DNA of 64,000 nt, taken from Megaleporinus macrocephalus. Lineage: Eukaryota; Chordata; Actinopteri; Characiformes; Anostomidae. Below, piece by piece: positions 21,921-33,425 of the stretch (position 1 is its first letter; the number at the start of each line of letters is the position of its first letter). The position numbers and the translations under genes were made by a program. Where the stretch lies: assembly GCA_021613375.1 (NCBI GenBank), contig CM038720.1:41444949-41508948 (forward strand), written 5' to 3'. The notes beneath the pieces are model-generated. The model made no database searches, was not told the DNA's origin, and saw only the letters and a list, made by a program, of their open reading frames with translations.

Positions 21921-24848
21921 AAGGGTGTGAAAAGTATTCACATTCATTACTCAGGTAGAAGTATAGCTACTAGAGTTTAAAATACTTCTGTAGAAGTTGA
22001 AGTATCAACTCAAGCTTTTTACCCCAGTAAAAGTGTAAAAGTACTACTTTCAGAACTACTTAAAGTATAAAAGTAAAAGTGATGTAGGGTTACTGATAAT
22101 GGAGTGTAAATGTAAGGAGTAGAAAGTACTGATAATGGAGTGTAAATGTAAGGAGTAGAAAGTACTGATAATGGAGTGTAAATGTAAGGAGTAAAAAGTA
22201 CAGATAATGGAGTGTAAATGTAAGGAGTAGAAAGTACAGATAATGGAGCATTAATGTAAGGAGTAGAAAGTACAGATAATGGAGTGTAAATGTAAGGAGT
22301 AGAAAGTACTGATAATGGAGTGTAAATGTAAGGAGCAGAAAGTACTGATAATGGAGTGTAAATGTAAGGAGTAGAAAGTACAGATAATGGAGTGTAAATG
22401 TAAGGAGTAGAAAGTACAGATAATGGAGTGTAAATGTAAGGAGTAGAAAGTACTGATAATGGAGTGTAAATGTAAGGAGTAGAAAGTACAGATAATGGAG
22501 TGTAAATGTAAGGAGTAGAAAGTACAGATAATGGAGTGTAAATGTAAGGAGTAGAAAGTACTGATAATGGAGTGTAAATGTAAGGAGTAGAAAGTACTGA
22601 TAATGGAGTGTAAATGTAAGGAGTAGAAAGTACTGATAATGGAGTGTAAATGTAAGGAGTAGAAAGTACTGATAATGGAGTGTAAATGTAAGGAGTAGAA
22701 AGTACAGATAATGGAGTGTAAATGTAAGGAGTAGAAAGTACTGATAATGGAGTGTAAATGTCAGGAGTAGAAAGTACTGATAATGGAGTGTAAATGTCAG
22801 GAGTAGAAAGTACTGATAATGGAGTGTAAATGTAAGGAGTGGAAAGTACCGATAATGGTGTGTAAATGTAAGGAGTAGAAAGTACTGATAATGGAGTGTA
22901 AATGTAAGGAGTAGAAAGTACTGATAATGGAGTGTAAATGTTAGAAGTAGAAAGTACAGATAATGGAGTGTAAATGTAAGGAGTAGAAAGTACAGATAAT
23001 GGAGTGTAAATGTAAGAAGTAGAAAGTACTGATAATGGTGTGTAAATGTAAGGAGTAGAAAGTACAGATAATGGAGTGTAAATGTAAGGAGTAGAAAGTA
23101 ATGATAATGGAGTGTAAATGTAAGGAGTAGAAAGTACTGATAATGGTGTGTAAATGTAAGGAGTAGAAAGTACAGATAATGGAGTGTAAATGTAAGGAGT
23201 AGAAAGTAATGATAATGGAGTGTAAATGTAAGGAGTAGAAAGTACTGATAATGGTGTGTAAATGTAAGGAGTAGAAAGTACAGATAATGGAGTGTAAATG
23301 TAAGGAGTAGAAAGTAATGATAATGGAGTGTAAATGTAAGAAGTAGAAAGTACTGATAATGGAGTGTAAATGTAAGGAGTAGAAAGTACTGATAATGGAG
23401 TGTAAATGTTAGAATAAAAAAGTACAGATAATGGAGTGTAAATGTAAGGAGTAGAAAGTAATGACAAAGGAGTGTAAATGTAAGGAGTAGAAAGTACTCA
23501 TACTGTAGTGTAAATGTAAGGAGTAGAAAGTACAGATAATGGAGTGTAAATGTAAGGAGTAGAAAGTACTGATAATGGAGTCTAAATGTAAGGAGTGGAA
23601 AGTACAGATAATGGTGTGTAAATGTAAGGAGTAGAAAGTACTGATAATGGAGTGTAAATGTAAGGAGTAGAAAGTACTGATAATGGAGTGTAAATGTAAG
23701 AAGTAGAAAGTACTGATAATGGAGTGTAAATGTAAGGAGTAGAAAGTACTGATAATGGAGTGTAAATGTAAGGAGTAGAAAGTACTGATAATGGAGTGTA
23801 AATGTAAGGAGTAGAAAGTATTGATAATGGAGTGTAAATGTAAGAAGTAGAAAGTACTGATAATGGAGTGTAAATGTAAGGAGTAGAAAGTACTGATAAT
23901 GGAGTGTAAATGTAAGGAGTAGAAAGTACAGATAATGGAGTGTAAATGTAAGGAGTAGAAAGTAATGATAATGGAGTGTAAATGTAAGGAGTAGAAAGTA
24001 CTGATAATGGAGTGTAAATGTCAGGAGTAGAAAGTACTGATAATGGAGTGTAAATGTAAGGAGTAGAAAGTAATGATAATGGAGTGTAAATGTAAGGAGT
24101 AGAAAGTAATGATAATGGAGTGTAAATGTAAGGAGTAGAAAGTACTGATAATGGAGTGTAAATGTAAGGAGTAGAAAGTACTGATAATGGAGTGTAAATG
24201 TAAGGAGTAGAAAGTACTGATAATGGAGTGTAAATGTAAGAAGTAGAAAGTACTGATAATGGAGTGTAAATGTAAGGAGTAGAAAGTACTGATAATGGGG
24301 TGTAAATGTAAGGAGTAGAAAGTACTGATAATGGAGTGTAAATGTAAGGAGTAGAAAGTACTGATAATGGAGTGTAAATGTAAGGAGTGGAAAATACTGA
24401 TAATGGAGTGTAAATGTAAGGAGTAGAAAGTACTGATAATGGAGTGTAAATGTAAGGAGTAGAAAGTACAGATAATGGAGTGTAAATGTAAGGAGTAGAA
24501 AGTACTGATAATGGAGTGTAAATGTAAGAAGTAGAAAGTACAGATAATGGAGTGTAAATGTAAGGAGTAGAAAGTACTGATAATGGAGTGTAAATGTAAG
24601 AAGTAGAAAGTACAGATAATGGAGTGTAAATGTAAGAAGTAGAAAGTACTGATAATGGAGTGTAAATGTAAGGAGTAGAAAGTACTGATAATGGAGTGTA
24701 AATGTAAGGAGTAGAAAATACTGATAATGGAGTGCAAATGTTAGTAGTAGATGTAAAAGTCTAATTACTCCAGTAAAGTATAAATAACCAAAATCTCTAC
24801 TTAAGTAAGGTAATGAAGTATTTATATTTTGTTACTTGACACCTCTGA
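21921..24848. mobile_element. hAT-like non-autonomous element containing a 36-bp array
   Basis: Left part 21921-22084 (AAGGGTGTGAAAAGTATTCA ... TAAAGTATAAAAGTAAAAGT) and right part 24753-24848 (ending GTTACTTGACACCTCTG) form imperfect inverted ends; the right end read inward begins CAGAGGTGTCAAGTA, a hAT-like terminus. Between them is a large minisatellite. The left part recurs at 63271-63440 without the array. No transposase is present. No clean 8-bp duplication is visible. Confidence 0.75.
22085..24752. repeat. 36-bp minisatellite, about 74 copies
   Basis: Unit: TACTGATAATGGAGTGTAAA followed by TGTAAGGAGTAGAAAG. Common variants are TACAG/TAATG for TACTG and AAGAAG/CAGGAG for AAGGAG. The unit is a multiple of 3, so minus-strand frames of 482 and 238 codons repeat a 12-residue motif; these are artefacts. 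Each unit contains ATGTAAGG, similar to a 5' splice site core. Confidence 0.98.
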
Positions 24849-25454
24849 GTCCATCATGACAAAGTTCTGCTTACATTGTGTTAAGTCTTTATGTCAGAAT
24901 TGGGGATGCAGGGTTTTGTCACCACAGCGACTGTGTGTATATATTCATGATTGGTTGGTATTAGTGTGTTATGCAACAGACTGAGCCAGATGCTCGTGGG
25001 TAAAACTAGGCTAGAGGCTTTAATGAAAAAGAGAAATCTAGAAACACAGAGTTAAGATACAGTGCAGGGTCAAAACCAGAGAGCAGCAAACAATAACCAG
25101 AGAGAGGAGCATCAAAGGAGAAGTCAAACACAGACTAAATACCAAAGACAGATCCAGAAATCAAAGACACAAGACTTGGTATGCAGTTATAAACTGTAGC
25201 AGTACGTCACAAAGCAAAGCAGAAACTGCCTGGAATCACTAACCAAGTGAGTCTGGGTTGCTGGTGAGGAAGTCACATGATTACCAGAGAGATTCTGGGT
25301 GGGACTCTGGGTTAGCGTGGCATAGTAGTGTAAATGTGGTTAGTGTAGAGTAGTGTGTTACACTGATGTCCTCCATACTGTAGACTAGAGTTCAGTTATC
25401 TACCAGAGTAACTACCTTACACTGTAACAATAAGAGTCATTGGGCAAGACTCCT
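24849..25454. other. Probable transposon-derived sequence, family unknown
   Basis: About 24960-25330 is A-rich with GGTCAAAACCAGAGAGCAGC, GACACAAGACTTGG and similar phrases that I associate with a common fish repeat, but no ends are defined. No gene. Confidence 0.35.
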
Positions 25455-25790
25455 AACACTACCTTCACCTACCTGTGTACAGGTAAACTGTAACACTACC
25501 TTCACCTACCTGTGTACAGGTAAACTGTAACACTACCTTCACCTACCTGTGTACAGACAAACTGTAACACTACCTTCACCTACCTGTGTACAGGTAAACT
25601 GTAACTCTACCTTCACCTACCTGTATACAGGTAAACTGTAACACTACCTTCACCTACCTGTGTACAGACAAACTGTAACACTACCTTCACCTACCTGTGT
25701 ACAGGTAAACTGTAACTCTACCTTCACCTACCTGTGTACAGGTAAACTGTAACACTACCTTCACCTACCTGTGTACAGGTAAAATGTAAA
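25455..25790. repeat. 37-bp minisatellite, 9 copies
   Basis: Units start at about 25457 and recur every 37 bp: CACTACCTTCACCTACCTGT then GTACAGGTAAACTGTAA. Each unit holds the near-palindrome ACCTGTGTACAGGT and the donor-like CAG|GTAAAC; two units read ACAGACAAAC, which destroys the donor-like GT. It lies 0.7 kb upstream of the 31-nt exon. Confidence 0.96.
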
Positions 25791-25879
25791 ACGTTTAGAA
25801 TATAAATACAAAGGTGTTCTGTCGGTTGGGTCCCACTTGATGTTATTTTATATTACCTTCTTATCTGAGTAGTATATAT

Positions 25880-26430
25880 TAGTTTGAGATATACCTATCA
25901 CCAAAAGTTTGGACACACCTCCCCAGGTTCTTCTTCTGTGTACTATATTAATAGTACTAATATTAGTGAATAAGTGTGAGGAGATCAGAACTATAGAATA
26001 GTCGGTATGGAATTATTCCTGGAGCAGAATTAAACATCTGGTTGTGTTTAAAGAATGTTTAGAGGCTCTTTTAGAAATGAGCTCATTTGCTCTGATGCAG
26101 GTTTACATACTTTGAACATTCTGACCAGCAGCTTCATGAGGAGCCACATGAGCTGCTTCTCTAACAGGACTGAAGAAGATAGTGTAGATGCTGAGATCTT
26201 GTTCTGATAAACAGGTTTGGTGGTTTTATAGCTCTTATAAAAATATACATTCTCATTTTTACATTTAAATACACTCAAATGTTTGTTTTAGTAATATTTG
26301 TGTACATGGGCTCCAACTTCACTGTTTACACTCGTCTCTCAACACATTCAGATCTAAACCCCTTTATAACTATAAACATATATGTACAGGTAGGTGTGTC
26401 CAGACTTCTGATTAGTCGTGTATTTGTAAG
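25880..26430. mobile_element. Tc1-like MITE, copy 1
   Basis: Left end CCAAAAGTTTGGACACACCT and right end AGGTGTGTCCAGACTTCTGA are inverted complements. The interior has no transposase. Homologous copies lie at 42040-42605 (reverse orientation) and 51667-51800 (truncated, reverse). The internal CATGGGCTCCAACTTCACTG is shared by all three. Confidence 0.8.
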
Positions 26431-26507
26431 TTGTTGTCTGTGTAACGACAGGTCGTCCGTGTTGTTGGTCTGAGTTTAAACTTTTCTGTGTTTGTGTTTC
26501 TTTTCAG

Positions 26508-26538
26508 GCGGGTCTTAAGATGAGCTCGGCGACAGCAG
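26508..26538 (+). CDS. 31-nt coding microexon 3 of an unrecognised gene
   Basis: Seen: the pyrimidine-rich acceptor TTTGTGTTTCTTTTCAG, 31 nt, then the consensus donor CAG|GTAAGT. Two of the three frames contain a stop; the only open one is phase 0, reading AGLKMSSATA plus one base. Phase 0 is exactly what the exon at 5606-5743 leaves, so the three exons join into one frame (62 + 46 + 10 residues). The upstream intron is almost 21 kb and full of repeats. Exons this short often belong to tissue-specific alternative splicing; that is general knowledge, not evidence here. The product is unknown. The open ATG inside (AAGATGA) could instead suggest an untranslated exon, which I consider less likely. 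Confidence 0.6.
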
Positions 26539-26754
26539 GTAAGTGAGGCAACTTAGCTTTGTTTGTGTATGTGTGTAGTCAAGGTGCAAAACACAGGGGG
26601 TCCGTGGGTGGGGCGTCTGGGACTCCTGAAGAAACCTCTTGGACCCCCTAAGTGTCTGAAAATCAGAAGTTTGGGAGTCACTGAAAATAAGCTTATTATG
26701 AAATTATGTTGTCAATAGAAAAAAGATCATTCTGCTTCATTAATCACAGACATT

Positions 26755-27245
26755 TTCTTCTCCTGCCTCACAAACGAGTCAGTCCTTTCTTCTCTTGCCT
26801 CACAAATGAATCAGTCGTTTCTTCTCTTGCCTCACAAGCAGATCAGTCCATTCTTCTTCTGCCTCACAAGCTGATCAGATGTTTCTTCTCCTGCCTCACA
26901 AACATATCAGTCCTTTCTTCTCTTGCCTCACACACTGATCAGCCATTTCCTCTCCTGCCTCACAAGCAGATCAGTCCATTCTTCTTCTGCCTCACAAACT
27001 GATCAGTTGTTTCTTCTCCTGCCTCACAAGTTGATCAGTCCTTTCTTCTCCTGCCTCACAAATGAATCAGTCGTTTCTTCACCTGCCTCACAAACAGATC
27101 AGTCGTTTCTTCTCCTGCCTCACAAATGAATCAGTCATTTCTTCACCTGCCTCACAAGCAGATCAGTCCATTCTTCTTCTGCCTCACAAGCAGATCAGAT
27201 GTTTCTTCTCCTGCCTCACAAATGAATCAGTCCGGTCTGCCTCAG
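26755..27245. repeat. 32-bp minisatellite, pyrimidine-rich
   Basis: About 15 units of 32 bp: TTTCTTCTCCTGCCTCACAA followed by A/GCNGATCAGTC. It begins about 215 nt after the donor of the 31-nt exon. The plus strand is rich in C and T with many CTTCTCCTGC tracts. Confidence 0.95.
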
Positions 27246-27299
27246 AAACACTAAGCTGGTTCTACTCTGCATAGAAATGTAAATCTTATTATTTTTGTT

Positions 27300-27530
27300 G
27301 CTTTTGTACTTGTTTTGCTATCTGTTGTGAACCTGAGAAGGATGGGTTCCACTTTTATAAGTCTAGATCCTCTGGAGGGTCTTCCTCTTACTCCAGAGGA
27401 GGTTTTCTCGGCCCTGGTGACGCTCATAGGGGGGCTTAGAGCCAGAACTCCTGTAAAGCTGCTATAGGAATGCATCTGTGGTGAAAGGTCCATATCAACA
27501 ACCGTGACACTCAACTATAAATGAACGAAA
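27300..27530 (+). repeat. Dispersed repeat related to 14.6 and 44.5 kb
   Basis: GAAGGATGGGTTCCACTTTT, then CCTCTGGAGGGTCTTCCTC and GACGCTCATAGGGGGGCTTA, resemble the reverse complement of 44520-44680 (GAGAGGAACCGGACTCAA, GTGAGCAAGCCTGGGGC). This is a third, diverged member of that family. Confidence 0.55.
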
Positions 27531-28545
27531 AGGTGTTTTTTGTGCTACTTCACCTCCAATCAGCAGCTCTATGGTAAAGATGCAGCACTGGCCTTTCTCA
27601 GGGTGGTAGCTTGCATCACACAGGTGGTCTTCCATAGCCTAGCAGGGGATTCCACTGAAAAACTGACTTTGAATGTTTGTTTAATCTGAAAACTTGCCCA
27701 CTTTCCCCAAGAGGTTGGTGGACTGAGTGAGTTGTTATCTATTTCTCAAAGATGTGTAAGATCTCTGTGAGTGTGTGAAAGACCACATTACCAAACATGA
27801 GAAGAGCGTTTCCAGAAGAATTGTTGGGCCAAACATTTAGTAAGGGAGTCAGTCAACAGTCAGCCAGCGCTGGAGTAGCCAGCCAACAGGGGACCCTCCA
27901 AATACACTGTGTGTAGTCATAATAATAGCTTAAGAATTACTCCTACGCAAGCCTCCCCACACTGCATTCCCTCTAACACTCTCTCCGTCTCCCACACACA
28001 CACACACAATGCCCCCTCACCAGCATCCATTTCCATGCATGAAGACGAAATTGGATTTCTGGGAATGACTCAGGCCTTTCCAGCATGGTGTAACTGTACC
28101 ACCCAAACATAATGATGGGTTGTTTTTGTTTTGCACCACACGTTCATAGAAAAGCACACTTTCACAAAGGCTTCAACCGCAGTGCCGAAGACACACATTC
28201 TTTTGGGCTGGAGGGTCTTTGATTAGCTCGGTGGTAAGGCAGGATTAAAGAATAGACGCTCTTCCTCAATAACACTTCTCTCAGTTTCTCTTCTGTCAGC
28301 AGATTGTCACCAGGCTTGCTAAACGCTCTCTGGGAACCGCTCGGCGATCGGGGTTGTGCAATGTTTCCGTGGTCTTGTGAGACAGGCGTGGAAGAGTGGG
28401 AGGCTACAGCCGAGTTCATGACTCGGGCCAGCTGTCAGCTCTACGAGGCCTGTCTTGGGGAATTATGAAGATTGTTCTGGGGATTGAGGTGCACATAGAA
28501 AGATTTTCTTCATGTTACTGCATGAGTCTGTGTTTGTGTAGCGCA
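27531..28545. other. Unique sequence, no gene supported
   Basis: Contains short (CA)n near 27990. A complex block at 28160-28460 may be regulatory, with an acceptor-like TTCTCTTCTGTCAG at 28307-28320 but no donor. Confidence 0.35.
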
Positions 28546-28725
28546 GTGGTTTCCCAACCCTGTTCCTGGAGGACCCCCGGCCCGGCACAGTTTTGTGTTT
28601 TCCTGCCAAAACACTCCCACTTTAACTCAGGAAGGGATTCTTAATTAGCGGATTAGTTGGATCAGGTGGGCAGGGAGCAGGGCAAACACTAAAATGTGGA
28701 GAGTAGGGGGTCCTCCAGGGTTTTG
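28546..28725. mobile_element. Short palindromic MITE
   Basis: Left CCCTGTTCCTGGAGGACCCC and right GGGGGTCCTCCAGGG are inverted complements about 115 bp apart. Inner arms CAGTTTTGTGTTTTCCTGCC and GCAGGGCAAACACTAAAA also pair partly. The type, with CAGTGGTT at its left end, resembles hAT-like MITEs common in fish. No coding. Confidence 0.65.
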
Positions 28726-29180
28726 GGGTATAGAGAGTAAGGGATTAGAATTCAACATACTCCCACACACACTACCGTTTACAGTCAAGAAGGTTTAGAA
28801 TCAAGTAAAACCTCAGAACGTATCTGGCTGACTGTCTAAGCTCGCTTTAAGGCCAAGCTATTTTAATAGAAACTGGGTTTGTATTGACTGTCTAACACGA
28901 TCTTACCATCTAGCCTTTGTTTGTATGGTATGAGACTCATCATTTTCAATTGTACAGCATAACAATGGTGATGAAAGAAGTTAAATATTTAATTGCTGAG
29001 TGGTTATTATATGATTTTACCCCAGAAATCTCACCAAATCCAGGTTTTGGCGCCTGGATTCTAGTTGTTTCTGCAAACAGCAGGGATCCATATAAAGCTA
29101 AAGTCAGGTTTCTTTAAGAGTTACACCTTAAATGCTGCAGTTGGTGCCCCAGTTTAGATGGAAGAGGAAAAATCAGCCAA
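28726..29180. other. Unassigned sequence
   Basis: Non-coding; nothing recognised. Confidence 0.4.
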
Positions 29181-29260
29181 GAAGCTTGTGAATGGGAAGC
29201 TGGTGAATGGGAAGCTGGTGAATGGGAAGCTGGTGAATGGGAAGCTGGTGAATGGGAAGT
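29181..29260. repeat. 16-bp minisatellite, 5 copies
   Basis: Five units of GAAGCTGGTGAATGG(G), nearly identical (first GAAGCTTGTG). Confidence 0.95.
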
Positions 29261-31049
29261 TGACTTAAAGGGAACCACTTGTTAGCCTTAATATGTTGTA
29301 ATGACTCTAAATTATTGAAACATGTTGTAAAAAAATGACAAAAGTATCAGATTTATTAATAAATTAACTCTTTTATTCTAAATATTTATCATATGGACGC
29401 TGCCATTATTACTGACGTGCAATGCCTGCTGGGTAGATGAGGTCAGATGGTTTAAGGTCTGAACTGGACTGTGGTGTGAAGGAGTGAGTGTTAGTTACTA
29501 AACTAGCTTAAAGAAAACCATGTACATTGTGTTGATGATGTGGTTTCAGTGAAAGGCAGTGTGAAGACTGATATTAGTCTAAACAGCTTCACAAACATAA
29601 ACAAGGAGAATAGTTAGTGAAGCAGCGTGTGGACCAACACAGCTACCCAAAGACCCCCGCTCTGCTCTCCTCACTTCAGTCTGGATGAGTTTGAGTGGTT
29701 CAGTAGACCATCACTGGTGAGAGACTTGACGGAGGCTGTTGGTTTTAAGCTCAGACTAAAACACAATGCAGTGCCACAGTTTCCCCACACAGGAAGTCCA
29801 AAAGCTCCAGATTATGGAGAACCGCGAGAAGAACCGTGAACGTGAACCTGCGCTGGACTCTCTCCTGAGAGCGTTTAGCGTTAGCGTCAGCTGCGTCTCC
29901 TCGTTTGTGGATCCTGAAGGTGAAAGTCCAGTCTTAGTAGTGAACATACTACTCACTAATAAAGGAGTGTGAAGCTCAGAGACACTCCCGTTCAGTGTAT
30001 CTAGCTGTTTACTGAGTGTGAATGTTTCCTGCTAGAAAGCGGAGCTCCTTTAACAGACACTCTCCTTCTCCGTCAACACCAACACACAGCTTCACAACAA
30101 CTCCAGCACTGTGTCACTCTCTCCTCCACCCTCTCTGTTCACCATTTACACTAACGTGGTGTGTGATGTCGCCGCTGATGTCAGAAATGTTGAGTTCTAG
30201 TTCAAACTGTAAAGACTGAACAGTAGCATGTTTAGTAGCTAGCTGTGCTCGAGCGTGACGGCCGGTTACTGCAACCATTTGACGTCACTACCCGCTGATC
30301 ACGTCAGTAGATACAACAATGGAGACCCACGAGCAGCGGATTTGTGTGTGGCAGTAAAGAGAACACTGTTAGTTCGTCGTTTGGGGGAGTGTGTGTGTGT
30401 GTGAGTGTGTGTGTGTGTGTGTGTGAGTGTGTGTGTGTGTGTGTGCTTTGCTGAAACAGTGCTTTGGGTGTGATTGACAGGGCCAGGCGTCAGACTGACC
30501 GCTTTTAGGCAGCTTTCCTGCTGCCTGACCCCACTCAGAGTGTTTGTGGAGGATTCGGGTTTACCTCGTCACCCCCGTGTGGTGGGGCCGTTATCAGGAG
30601 TACGGCGGCTGGACAGCAGAGGGGAAGTGTGTGTGTGTGTGCGCGTGTAATGGGCCCCCGGAGGCCTTGGGGGGGTCACGGGTCATGCCATTCTAGGGGC
30701 CTGGATGCCCTCTCACATGACCTCAGTGGAGACAGACGGTGGCAGCAGAGTGGATGTGTTTGTGTGCACGTGCGTGTATGTGAGAGTGTTTTTCTTAGCG
30801 GTGGTGTTTCTGTAAAACCTTGAGGAATGCAGTGTGTGTGTGTATGTGTGTGTGTGTGTGTGTGTGTGTAAGCTACTCTGTTCGTGAGCTCTGCATGTCA
30901 TGTTCCAGCAGATAGCCAGATGATTACACTCACACAAAGACAGTGGGTCTGATTTACTGCATCATATCATTATGTGAGCAGCTCATTTACAGTACAATGA
31001 TATAAAAAAATATATAGTTTAAAAGTGTTTATCTGATCAATAAGTGTCT
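29261..31049. other. Unassigned sequence with GT microsatellites
   Basis: Holds (GT)n tracts at 30388-30444 and 30832-30869. An acceptor-like CTCTCCTCACTTCAG (ends 29673) and a donor-like CTG|GTGAGA (29717) bracket a possible 43-nt exon, but its phase does not help and I do not call it. The area from about 29640 to 30720 is somewhat GC-richer. Confidence 0.35.
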
Positions 31050-31800
31050 GATTACCAGTAAGAACAGCAGATCTGATTAGAACAGATGTAAATAATCAGA
31101 CATACAATACAAAGTAATATGAATATGTTATTGTGAGAGAAGTCGATCAGATATTGATCCAGTTTGAAGAACAAAGTTAGGTTCCAGATTTCTCCTGGAC
31201 GCCCCAGACATTGTATGAATGTGTTCAGTTCCTTCAGCAGCAAATCTTGATTTATCTTAATGAAGTACTGAGCAGTCAAAGCAGGTATTAGATGAGAACT
31301 GATAATAATACTGGGTTGTTTAGGAGAAGCTTGGAAAGAGTTAAATAAACACACTGACGTATGGAAAACACTACTTACTCTATTAATACTGATGAATATT
31401 TAATAATAAAGTGTAAAAGCACTACTTACTCTATTAATACTGATGAATATTTAATAATAAAGTGTAAAAGCACTACTTACTCTATTAATACTGATGAATA
31501 TTTAATAATAAAGTGTAAAAGCACTACTTACTCTATTAATACTGATTAATATTTAATAATAAAGTGTAAAAACACTACTTACTCTATTAATACTGATGAA
31601 TATTTAATAATAAAGTGTAAAAACACTACTTACTCTATTAATACTGATTAATATTTAATAATAAAGTGTAAAAACACTACTTACTCTATTAATACTGATT
31701 AATATTTAATAATAAAGTATTTACTGAATAAATAAAAATTTCCTGTCTGGAAAAAAATAGCTTTTTATAAATGATAATGTCCCCATGTGACTAAAACATT
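31050..31800 (-). repeat. Dispersed element with 51-bp array, inverted copy 1
   Basis: Reverse complement of 45815-46645. It includes a 51-bp tandem unit (CACTACTTACTCTATTAATA then CTGATGAATATTTAATAATA) in about 7 copies at 31369-31722. Shared flanks on both sides include TTCCTGTCTGG (about 31740) and GGTTCCAGATTTCTCCTGG (about 31181). A minus-strand frame over the left flank is shared with the other copy, about 65 residues including CLGRPGEIWNLTLFFKLDQ, but no family is recognised. Confidence 0.85.
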
Positions 31801-32855
31801 TGCACAGTGTAGTTTGTTTGTTTATTTATTTATTTATTTATTTTCAGTATTTGGTGTGTTCACACTTTGCTTTAGTTCAATTTCCATACTTTTTGGGAAA
31901 ATTATCTTAACAAGCCAAATAACTTCAAACACATACATTGGTGTTGAGGTTCTGGACTCTGGGTGGTCCCAGTTCTGAGTGCACTGTTCTGAGAACAGCA
32001 GCAGCTTTTTTGTTTGGTGTGTCTTTGTATGCTTTTCTCAGTGAGGAGCTTCTTAAACAGATACACATCCTTTCAGACCCACAGTGATGAGGTGTCTTCT
32101 CACAGTGGAAGGATGGACAGAAACACCTGTGGATGTTCTCAGATCTGAAGTAAGAGTGGAGTTTGGTCTCCCAAGAGTGAAAGCTTTATCTGGTGTGACG
32201 GTGGGCTACATGGTTGTGACAGTTGTTAATAATCCCATATTTTCTGCTTTTACTCGTTTTTTTTAAGTTTTGTAAACTGTTTCTTGAATGTTTCTTCCAC
32301 GTATTTTTCTTTAACTTAATCCGGCCATATGTAAGTTGATTATCTGATATTGAATTATCTTTGGAAATATTTTCTGAAAAGTTAATGCTGTAGTAACAGT
32401 GAGTAAATGGCTTTATCGCGCAGCCTTGCTCTACACTGGGAAATTAATATATATACATGATCAAATATATGCTATAGTATATATACTATACTATATATAC
32501 TATATAGACAACAGAATTAGTATTTGAGGTATACGTGATACACTTTACACCATACATGCTGTACATTCTGAGTCACATGACTACAGAATGCTGGAGGTAT
32601 CTTGTTATGAGATGCTGTGAAGTTCGATAAGCCCACTGTTCTCCTCACAGAAGTGTTTAAATCTTCAAACCATATGACACATTGAATTATGGGTGTTCTC
32701 TGCTCGCTAGGTTGCATTGTTTATACACTACATATTACGTGGGACTGTAAGAATGTACTGGATATGGCCAGAGATGTTTTTAGACACCACTAGAAAATTC
32801 CCAAATTCCCAAAATAGTGCAGCACACAGTTTAGACAATGTATCAAAACCACCTT
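31801..32855. other. Unassigned, possibly transposon-derived sequence
   Basis: The part at 31930-32280 (GGACTCTGGGTGGTCCCAG, CATCCTTTCAGACCCACAG) is reminiscent of an interspersed repeat but no second copy is in this window. No gene. Confidence 0.35.
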
Positions 32856-32965
<110 letters not shown>

Positions 32966-32989
32966 TAATTTAAATCAGCTTATTTAATC

Positions 32990-33425
32990 AGCTCCACTGA
33001 CTGTGGATCTGATTCTCTGTATACTTTATTACTGTTTTCTTTAATGATCAGGACCCCCACAGGACCACCACAGAGCAGATACTATTAGGGAGGTGGATCA
33101 TTCTCAGCACTGCAGTGACACTGACATGGTTGTGGTTAGTTAGTGTGTGTTGGGCTGGTGTGAGTGGATCAGACACAGCAGTGCTGCTGCTGCTGGAGTG
33201 TTTAAACACCTCTGCATCACTGCTGGACTGAGAAGAATCGTCCACCAACCAAAACTATCCAGACAGCAGTGTCCTGTGGGCGGCGTCCTGTGTCCACTGA
33301 TGAAGAACTAGAGGAACACAAACTGTGCAGCAGCAGATGAGCTACTGTCTCTGACTTTACATCTACAAGGTGGACCAGCAAGTAGTAGGAGTGTCCAATA
33401 GAGTGGACAGTGAGTGGACACTGAT
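32990..33425. repeat. Palindromic interspersed repeat, copy 2
   Basis: The left half (GTGGATCATTCTCAGCACTG, GCAGTGACACTGACATGG) matches 20291-20400 in the same orientation, while the right half (CACTGATGAAGAACTAGAGG, CACAAACTGTGCAGCAGCAG) is the reverse complement of 20430-20600. The family is therefore palindromic as a whole. Confidence 0.82.

Noticed and set aside
22019..24737. Very long minus-strand open frames (482 and 238 codons) with 12-residue repeats
   Set aside because: They arise because the 36-bp unit is a multiple of three without stops in that frame; no start context, splice sites or non-repeat domain support them.
24960..25330. Possible LTR of an endogenous retroelement
   Set aside because: No paired LTR, primer-binding site, polypurine tract or coding sequence is visible.
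29674..29716. Possible 43-nt exon with acceptor TCACTTCAG and donor CTG|GTGAGA
   Set aside because: Its peptide is not recognised, phase is ambiguous and the surrounding sequence looks repeat-like.
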